The position numbers were made by a program, and so were the translations under genes. A DNA stretch of 64,000 bases from Cryptomeria japonica (lineage: Eukaryota; Streptophyta; Pinopsida; Cupressales; Cupressaceae), in assembly GCF_030272615.1 (NCBI RefSeq), contig NW_026728904.1, positions 466,001 through 530,000 on the forward strand, written 5' to 3'. The notes beneath the pieces are model-generated. The model saw nothing but the letters and a program-made list of their open reading frames with translations, searched no databases and was not told the origin of the DNA. The first letter of the stretch is position 1. Each line of letters starts with the position of its first letter. This document shows, in pieces, positions 56,661 through 64,000 of this stretch.

Positions 56661-56672
56661 GCTCTGATACCA
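56661..56672 (-). promoter_or_regulatory. Primer binding site of element F
   Basis: Minus strand TGGTATCAGAGC, complementary to initiator tRNA-Met, two bases from the LTR. Confidence 0.9.
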
Positions 56673-56674
56673 CT

Positions 56675-57155
56675 TGTAGAATTTTGAACCTGACCTATCC
56701 TCTCTGAACCAATTGATTAGCAAACAATAACAGCAAAAAGAAGAAAACACCAATATCTTTATTGAAGCTTAATTAAAAAATTACATAGAGGCTATATATA
56801 TAAAGAATTTGCAGTCTAGAAGAATAAATAATAACTGCAGTTCTAAATATATTCCTAGCTTTGCATGGAAAGCTACTAAGGCTCTCAAACTAAAAAAAGC
56901 AAACTACTCCCTAAATTAAGAATACAATAAGTGCATGCACAACATGCTTTATTTACTAAAAACAAACTCATGCAAAAAGCAAAACTAAAAATAGTCCTAA
57001 GGATTCATGCATGTTGGAGTACATGCTTTATTTGCATGAATCAACAAAAAAAACTATTAACTAAAAATAGCTTATGCATGGTGATGAATGGATAGCTTCA
57101 TGTCCAAACTGGAGTTGCATGGAGCTGCATGCTAGAGCAGCATCACTTATCAACA
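56675..57155 (-). repeat. 5' LTR of element F
   Basis: 481 bases, with CTATATATAAAG (about 56793-56804) in the AT-rich middle; TATA placement on the minus strand was not determined. Followed by TSD ATTAT. Confidence 0.94.
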
Positions 57156-57160
57156 ATTAT

Positions 57161-59364
57161 TTCAAATTTTAATAAGACAACTCATATGTAATTGATTGAG
57201 ATATATTTTTGAAAAATAAATAAATAAATAATGAATATTGTTTTGATATATTTAAAAAATACATAATTTGTAGATTTGAAATACAAGAATGCCTATTGGA
57301 CATCATGGTACGATAGCCATTAGAGATATAAACATTACAAAATAGTCTTTTAAGAAAAAAATTAAATTCTGAACTTTTAAAAATAGAATCAAGTCAATAT
57401 TAAGTATTCAAATTGATCGGTCATGTCTTTGTTGATGCTACAACTCTTGCCAGGAAAAATGAGTCCCAAGGATAATGATGTCTTGGAAGTAGAAGATGAT
57501 GCTTGAAACGTTTAACTTCCTACTTCTTTGAGGTACTTCTATAGGTCTCTCGTCATGTTTTATATATCTCAATTTGTGTAGGCTGGTTCTTTTTCAGGTT
57601 TTGTATGTGGTTTTATGTTCAACGTTTGGCTCCTCTCAGGGCTACTCAATGGTTGAGCATGGCTCCCACTTCTTATCTGCATTCATAAATCTTCGGCCCA
57701 TTGTGCTATGTTTTCTTCTGTTCAATTGTTGAGCTTTTCTCCCGTCATCCAAGGCTTGTTATACACTTATAGTTTCATGTTCGAGGTTGAGCTAGTCTCC
57801 CCTACTAGGCTAATTATGATTTTTTTGTGTGATACGAAGATAAAATTAGTAGACTTGTAGTGAAGAATATATAATTATATCTTTTAATAACTATGGAGAG
57901 GAAGAGGGCGCACCTATAATGCAACAGTGTGGAAAGGAAGAAGAAGCCTCAGGTATGGGCAGACGCTTTAGACTGAATATTTTCTTGAGAATAGGTTTCC
58001 ACTACCAAAGAAACAACGTCATGTGTCAGAATGGGCATTTAAAATATACATTGGGTGGACACGTGCTTTCCCTCTTCCTCCTTCCTAACCCTACAAAGGA
58101 AATAATAACTTTTTGAGAGCTCGTAGGACCATCTTGAATTTTGACACTTTCATCAAGGTCTGAGAGCTCACGGGATTTCCTTGGATTTTGATATTCTAAT
58201 CAAGGTTTTAATGTAGGAAAAGACATGGTGTCTTTGAGAAAAAACAAGGGTTTCAAATAAAGTTGGCCCATCTTTCCTATTGAAGAGATTCTCTAATATG
58301 GGATTTCCAAATCAAAACAAATTTTAGGGGTTTTCTCATCACTTTCATTCTCATGATTTTCCCAAAAGCTTAGTCGAAATTGCATGGGCAAGTCACCACT
58401 CTAATTGAAAAAATGCTTTTTATTGGTTCACTAGAAAAGGTTGCAAAAATAGAGTTTCTTCAAGGCAAATGAATGTTTCGACTAGGGAAATACCCCTCTC
58501 AACCATTTTTGGATGCCAAATCCTGGATACTTATTCCTACAATTTCTTTGATCAATCCTCCTCTAGAATTTACAAGTAAAGACCTTTAACAAAATACCCT
58601 TTTCGTACATTTTGGGGAAGGACCACATCTCTTTAGCCCTTCTAGAATGTATTTTTGGAGAATGGTATGCATCTTGTTTCTTTCATCTTTTCTCAACCGA
58701 TTTCTTTGTAGTAGTCTTTAATTCATATGAAGCTAAAATGAAATTCTTAGCAATTCATATCACTAGATAACAACAAATTATTGATAGTTCAACCATAGAA
58801 ACCCTTATCCACTTTTGCATTGGCACACCACCATTTCTTCTTGGGTTTCCTTACTTGGCATCCCACTGGAATTTTCAGATCCGCAAAATACTTTGGGCAC
58901 AAATTCCTTGGAACTTTTGTTCACATGAGTCATTATTGTTAGTCACCAAAGCCTCAACACCAGTAGAAACTATTGTGTTGAGGCTTATTGAGGCCATTAT
59001 GAAACTAAAATACTCCTATAGCTAATGTAGTATGACACAAAGTTGATGAAAAACCACATAGTAAGAAAGGAAGACACAAAACCCATGTAGATCATAAAAC
59101 ATCAGCCATTCCATTTTTTAGGTCAATAAAATTAAAATTCATGAAGCCCTAGTGACTCTGGAAGTCTCAGACTCCTATCTCCTCAACAACAGAGTATTGC
59201 CCTTTGTGCCAAGTTGATTATTCATGCCATTTTTTGGCAATGAAGCCTAGAAGATTATTATCAAACATTGTATTTCTTCCAATTTTCCTATTGCCTGGTC
59301 AACTTGGAAGGGGTATTAATTTTTAAACCCTTTTGGTTATAAATGATGTTGTTCACATCAAGGT
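57161..59364. other. Intergenic region, no supported gene
   Basis: Non-repetitive, AT-rich. A plus-strand stretch at about 58370-58570 gives broken protein-like text (HGQVTTLIEKMLFIGSLEKV, then several stops) that could be an old element or pseudogene but matches nothing I can name. No LTR, TIR or exon structure found. Confidence 0.4.
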
Positions 59365-60065
59365 TGTTGGGAAAATTGTGTTGTACACCTTGCATAATAA
59401 TTTTTTATTGATGTATTATTTTATTATTGTGTGAGGTGGATATGGAATTATATTGTAATATTATATTTTATTGTTGCACCTAGGAGCACCTAGATGGATG
59501 TGCAACATGTAGAGATTCCCTTGGAATATTCTTGTAACCACTTGATGAGTTGTATTGACACATTTATATTATTATATTTTATTTATTTAATATTGGGGAA
59601 TGTAATTGTGATGAAGTACCCAATATTAAATGTGGTTGAAGGGTAGGTAGGAAAAATATTATATTTTATTGTCACATGGTTTTGGGCACTTGGTGGTTTT
59701 GTGGGAGCTTGTGTTTATAAAAGCACCACAAGGATAGTTGTTTGGGTTGGTCAATTAGCCAGGTTAGCATTTGTGGATGTTGGAAGCATGGCATGGGATG
59801 TGTGGATTCATGCTTGTTATGGCTGGGTTTTCAAAATCTTTCCATAGTTGTACTGTAATGGATGCATTGCTGATAATACATGATGGATAATGCTTTTGGA
59901 GGCTGGGTTTTTCCCTCAGGAGAGTTTTCCCAGGATGTATCTTGTGTCATATTTTCATCGGTGTGTTATCTATTCTTTGCATGTGGATTCTATGTGTTGA
60001 TTTGATTAAGATCTCAATTGGGTTATGTCGAAATTGTCATAAAGTTGGCTGCAAGTTTCCTTTCA
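59365..60065 (+). repeat. 5' LTR of retrotransposon G
   Basis: Starts TGTTGGGAAA, ends CCTTTCA, and is followed after two bases by a primer binding site. It contains TTTATAAAAGCACCAC (about 59713-59728), a good TATA box. About 701 bases. No matching 3' LTR is in the window, so it is either truncated or longer than the window. Confidence 0.7.
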
Positions 60066-60067
60066 AG

Positions 60068-61538
60068 TGGTATCAGAGCTATTTGGTTTTATGGTGTTAT
60101 AACTATAGATGTCGAATCGATGAATGTATGTAAGAATGAAAGACAGGACAAGATATGAGGGTTTGTTGCAGGTTGTGGGTTGCAGATTTGAGGGCATTTG
60201 TTGCAGATCTAGTGATAAAAAATTGTTTCAAAATGGGTTTCCATTGATTTGCATTTTGGGTTTTTGGGGGTGAATTTTCATATTTGACCCCATGGGACAA
60301 AACGGACCTCGTGGATGTGATCAAGGAAGCTGGGAGACAAATTTTTATATATCTCGACCCATTTTGATGATAGTGATTTGAGTTTGAAAATAAAATTTAG
60401 CCCGACGGTCGAATGGATTGGGTTGTTATAAAAAAATAACAATAAAAAAATATTTTATCTGCATGATAAAACTCGATAAAATATTATTTGCCATGTTTGT
60501 TTATATGCCAGCGGGATTTGTGGGGTGGGCCCAACCAGTGTGCTCCATTCAAAAAATGATTTTTATTAAAAATTTTGAAAATATATTTGTTGGCATATTG
60601 ATAGATAATAAAAATGATTTTTGTGGCATATTGGCAAAATATTTTTGGAATCCATGCTTGCATTTATAACCTAATTGGTTGTTTTTCTTCAGTGGAGCAT
60701 AACTTTGGCATATGGTGTCAATTTTTTGACTTGTTATAGTCGTTGAAAAGGTGATTCAGTTTACTTCATCGTGGTATGATTGCTTTATAAAGATTTTGTT
60801 TTTTGAGCAGTGAAATGTCAGCTAGAAGTCAGAGTTACCTTGATGGATTTGAGAGGTCGTAACTTGACCATATAGATTTGGATTTTGGACTTCGAATAGT
60901 CGACATAAAGCTCTTCGAAAGCACTACACTTTGGTTCAGGTTTGGAGAAGATTTGACATGATTTATATGCTAATATTTTGACTTAATCTATTTATGGTTA
61001 TTTTTAACTATGGTGACATTATGAGTTTATGGCATGCTACATATTGGAGATTTGGATTTTATGTCATTGTACACTCAATGGTGTATCTTCATTCCTCGCA
61101 TGTTGATATGGTTATCAGTTTGGATTGAGTATGTATGTTACATTATTGGGTCTACAAGTTCTGGAGTGTTGTAGGTCGTCTTTATTTACAAGATTGCACC
61201 TATGACTTGGATATGGGTCGTCTTTTCCCATAGATCTTTCATTGTTTATGCATATTTAGATTTGGTGGCTTATCTTAGTCAATGCTTCATTGATTTGTTG
61301 TCATCTTTAAAAGGAGAGATGTTGTTACCAGGTACAATCATGATGGAGGACCTACATGGTTGACTATGTGATGCTGACAAGTTGGACTCATTGAGTTAGA
61401 TTCTAGTTTTGTGGATGTGATCATGATGCCATGGTTGTTCCTTGTGTTTAGGGGCTTTGGCATGACATGGTTGGATTTGCAAGTGCTTTTATTGATTTTA
61501 ATTTGATATGGATTCCAGATTGATATAGTAGTGTATCC
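60068..61538 (+). other. Retrotransposon G: primer binding site and non-coding internal region
   Basis: TGGTATCAGAGCT at 60068-60080 matches initiator tRNA-Met. The following 1.45 kb has no gag or pol motif in any frame that I can see; it includes leader-like sequence (TTTTGGGGGTGAATTTTCAT). It ends where element H's LTR begins. Either a large leader, a derivative without genes, or a truncated copy. Confidence 0.55.
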
Positions 61539-62054
61539 TGTTAGAATATTTAATCTTTACTTAGCTTAGGTTTATTTGTATTTAGTTTAGGATATTCCTT
61601 TGGAATTCCTACATGTAATTTGTCCTCTAGTACATGTGTGAGGACAAGTCATTTCTTTTATTTTCCTTTATTAAGGAATATTAGATTTCCTCCATAAGAG
61701 GATGTGGACACATGGCACACACATTTTATGAATGGTGGCATTCATAGATTTGGGAGTTACTTTGTAATTCCTCTCCTCATCTCTATTTAAGAGATGTCTC
61801 CTCTCTCATTTCTTCTTAATGACAATATTGTAAAGAGCTTCTTTCTCTCTCTCTCTCTCTCTCATTTTAGGCATTGCCTCATTCATAATATCACAAGGGG
61901 TTTTTCTTTGCTTTTCCCCTTTCAAAAGTTCTTGTGCCTCCTTCTTCACATTTGGGTGATGCTCCAAGGTTTTTGCTTTTCTCTTGGTAACAATTACTTC
62001 ATCATAAACTTTCTTGGATTAATTTTCCTTTCCTTGCTCTTTTATTTCCTTACG
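61539..62054 (+). repeat. 5' LTR of retrotransposon H
   Basis: Starts TGTTAGAATATT, contains CTATTTAAGAGATG (about 61784) as a likely TATA region and a CT microsatellite (about 61841-61862), and ends at TTACG just before a primer binding site. About 515 bases. No second LTR in the window. Confidence 0.72.
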
Positions 62055-62788
62055 TGGTATCAGAGCAGGTTTCTAATCCTTGTTTTAAGTTGACATTGAT
62101 GAAGGTTACCATTCTGTGGAGTTCACCTTGTTGGAGGCATTCTTGACAGGAGAAGAAGTTCTTTTTCTAATATTTTCTATTGTGCAGGTTTTGGTTTCAG
62201 ATTTTAATTTTTTTTTCAAACTTGTTAACAAGTTTGCCTGCAGGTTTAATCTTCAATTCTAGTTTTTTTTAAAAAAAAAAGGGATTTGGAAGGCTTGCCG
62301 CCAAAGTTCCTCCTTTTTTTAGTTTAAATTTGTATCTTTGGAAGGATTGCTGCCAAAGTTTCTGTTTTTTTTAGTGTGCATAGTTTGGAAGGTTTACCGC
62401 CAAACTCAGTCTCCTTAATCTATTTGGTCGGCTTGCCGCCAAAACTAATTTATTATTAAATTTCATTTCTGATTCACTTGCAGATTTTAACTTTTTTCTT
62501 GCTTACAACTATTCTGATTCAATTTGTTTGAATCTGCCATTCAGTCCTAACATCTTTATTTGCAGGTGTTATTGATAAATAAAAAGGGTTTATATTGTAA
62601 GAATAACTGATTGTAACAAACTATTATAATTTCTCTTTAAGGCAGATATAATTTATTCTTTATCATTTTATTTCTAACCTTCTCTGTATTTAAGCATTTT
62701 GAAAATTTAAAATCTAAAATCATTTTCAAAAGTACCTATCAACGATCCCTAATCATAAAAAAATTAGTTCAACTTTCAATAGTTTAAC
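62055..62788 (+). other. Retrotransposon H: primer binding site and leader with repeated motif
   Basis: TGGTATCAGAGCA at 62055-62067. Four variants of GGCTTGCCGCCAAA (about 62291, 62343, 62390, 62430) lie in T-rich sequence. No gag found before 62788, and where H ends is unclear. Confidence 0.55.
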
Positions 62789-62948
62789 TAGCCTCTGACA
62801 AAGGGTACTCAAAAACCTCATTCTTCCCACAAAATTTTCTGTAAACACCAGCAAAGGTTTCCAACTTGTATTCTGTGGTACTCAGCACCTTGGCACGAGT
62901 TGTTGCATCCCTGCCGAATGGACTGCAACTGATTGGATCCCACATTGT
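62789..62948 (-). CDS. Possible exon of an unidentified gene
   Basis: The minus-strand frame reads [40 protein letters not shown] and [13 protein letters not shown] without a stop. It is bounded by a plausible acceptor (CCTTGTAG) and donor (A/GTTAAACT). It looks protein-like, but I do not recognise it, and the opposite strand is also open over part of it. It could be a fragment captured by element H or a host exon. Confidence 0.3.
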
Positions 62949-63621
62949 CTACAAGGCACACCAACACATGCGTGTAATCTTCTAGTAAATCGCATATTTA
63001 AATAATTTTGATGGGTGTTGTGTTTTAGTTCACTGTATTCACTTATTCTGAATAGTACAAAGAGGTCTACTAAAGAAATTACAGTACCTTTTTTTAAACA
63101 CTGTATTCATTTTTTGAAATTACTAACTCCTCCCTTTTGTAATTTGTAAACCAAACTAATCATCATTTCACTATCTTCAAGCATTGTAAACAGAGTGCAT
63201 ATTAAATTAATTTGCTTACCATCTGTTAAATTCTTTCTACTTGTACCTGCGTTGTCTAACTTTCCCATCTGTTAAATTCTTTCTGCTTGTACCTGCGTTG
63301 TCTAACTTTACCATCTGCGTTGTCTAACTTTCCCGCCCTCACTGTTTTTTAACACCTCTCCATCCTGTAGTAGCTTCATTGGGAGGGTTGTACCCCTGAC
63401 CACCATATACCAGGTCTATGCTCCACCATTATACCGCGAAATCTGCACTAACTGTGAAACACATCGGGAAGCTAACTGCGAAACACAGCCGCCTCAATTT
63501 TTTTAGAAGAAAAGTTAAATCCGTATGATTCTTTGAGTTTACTTCGGATACATCTAACTTTATATAAGTCAATGGCACCATGGCATTCTCATTTCATTAA
63601 ATGAATGTGTTGAAATAGCTA
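62949..63621. other. Spacer at right edge
   Basis: No gene seen. A direct repeat of CCATCTGTTAAATTCTTTCT followed by CTTGTACCTGCGTTGTCTAACTTT-type sequence lies at about 63220-63260 and 63269-63310, with further partial copies to 63332. Confidence 0.5.
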
Positions 63622-63743
63622 TTACATACTCCGCATTTCTTGAGCATCAAAGGAAGCCCTGAAAGTAGTATCTATCATCGAAGGTTCTTCCATCGCACCA
63701 TTTCCATAATTGCTCCCCCTTTGATTGTGTGGGCCTTCGCTGC
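63622..63743 (-). CDS. Possible C-terminal exon of a gene starting beyond the window
   Basis: The minus-strand frame reads GSEGPHNQRGSNYGNGAMEE then PSMIDTTFRASFDAQEMRSM and ends at TAA (63622-63624). An acceptor-like GGTGTGTAG precedes it. About 40 residues, not recognised. The rest of the gene, if real, lies above 63743 and possibly past 64000. Confidence 0.25.
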
Positions 63744-64000
63744 CTACACACCAGGTCTGTATCACCTCAACGTTCAGATTGGTAGTTTTATGAAGACACG
63801 GGTTGGCTCTGATCTTTAAACTTATTCTCTCTCAAACTTGTGTTGCCTGCATTATTGGCTGGTCTTTCAACCTGCTTTCTAGAGGTAATTTCACCTGCAA
63901 GTTTGTTTTTTCTGTCTTAACGCCTCTGCTCCCTTCTACCTCTTCTTAAGTTTGCAGTAACGTCCCTGTTCATAACCGTTTCTTTTTCATTCATAGGAAT

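Larger units (their letters stand above)
52064..57155 (-). mobile_element. Element F: young, nearly intact Ty1/copia retrotransposon
   Basis: LTRs of 481 bases each (52064-52544 and 56675-57155) with perfect TSD ATTAT (52059-52063 and 57156-57160). I count five differences between the LTRs (about 99.0% identity), so this is the most recent insertion in the window. Primer binding site at 56661-56672, a polypurine tract (minus-strand AAGGGGAAGTA) at 52545-52555, and one Gag-Pol frame with a single stop. It lies 0.45 kb downstream of the BAHD gene in the opposite orientation. Confidence 0.96.

Noticed and set aside
57919-58116. 65-residue plus-strand ORF in the intergenic region
   Set aside because: Short, no motif, no splice or promoter context, and no related copy elsewhere in the window.
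60103-60324. Minus-strand 73-residue ORF inside retrotransposon G
   Set aside because: It lies in the non-coding leader just after the primer binding site, opposite to the element's orientation, without motifs.

Overview
The window is plant nuclear DNA, most likely from a gymnosperm with a large genome such as a conifer. The species is inferred, not proven. The support is AT-rich DNA packed with nested LTR retrotransposons, plant-type small introns, Ty1/copia elements primed by initiator tRNA-Met, and one BAHD acyltransferase gene with the usual single intron. I see no bacterial genes, rRNA, tRNA or CRISPR.

Layout. Positions 1-46285 are one stack of insertions at least four levels deep, which target-site duplications (TSDs) let me peel apart. 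Element A (Ty1/copia, minus strand) runs from the left edge to 46285. Its 3' LTR holds a solo LTR (442-1170). Its 5' LTR (6303-7206 and 45797-46285) was split by element B (7207-45791, minus, TSD ATTAC). B is a short non-autonomous copia relative of about 4.0 kb once later insertions are removed. B was then hit by a solo LTR (7710-9236, TSD GTATG), by element E (36377-43211, minus, a retroelement without pol that carries a roughly 1,000-codon unknown ORF), and by a DNA transposon, T (9797-35992, matching terminal inverted repeats, about 13 kb once its own insertions are removed). T carries two convergent multi-exon genes: an unrecognised plus-strand gene and a decayed minus-strand DDE-type transposase gene. 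Clusters of GTACGCG-like motifs lie just inside both ends, and a long purine (GA) tract sits near its right end. That tract was hit three times by LTR elements: a solo LTR (19374-20867, TSD GAGTG), copia element C (20966-25887) and copia element D (26230-33007, TSD AGAGG).

Positions 46286-64000 are less disturbed. They hold a plant-mobile-domain remnant, a LINE reverse transcriptase fragment, an apparently intact BAHD acyltransferase gene with its promoter (about 50129-51610), a young copia element F (52064-57155, TSD ATTAT, LTRs differing at 5 of 481 sites), two more LTR-retrotransposon 5' ends (G and H), and two possible minus-strand exons at the right edge.

Almost everything except BAHD is transposable-element sequence. 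Many premature stops look like CAG to TAG, CAA to TAA, CGA to TGA or TGG to TAG/TGA changes, as expected if methylated cytosines deaminated in silenced elements. D could have supplied enzymes for B, because their LTRs and gag genes are related. The most novel parts are transposon T with its two genes and the unknown ORF of element E.
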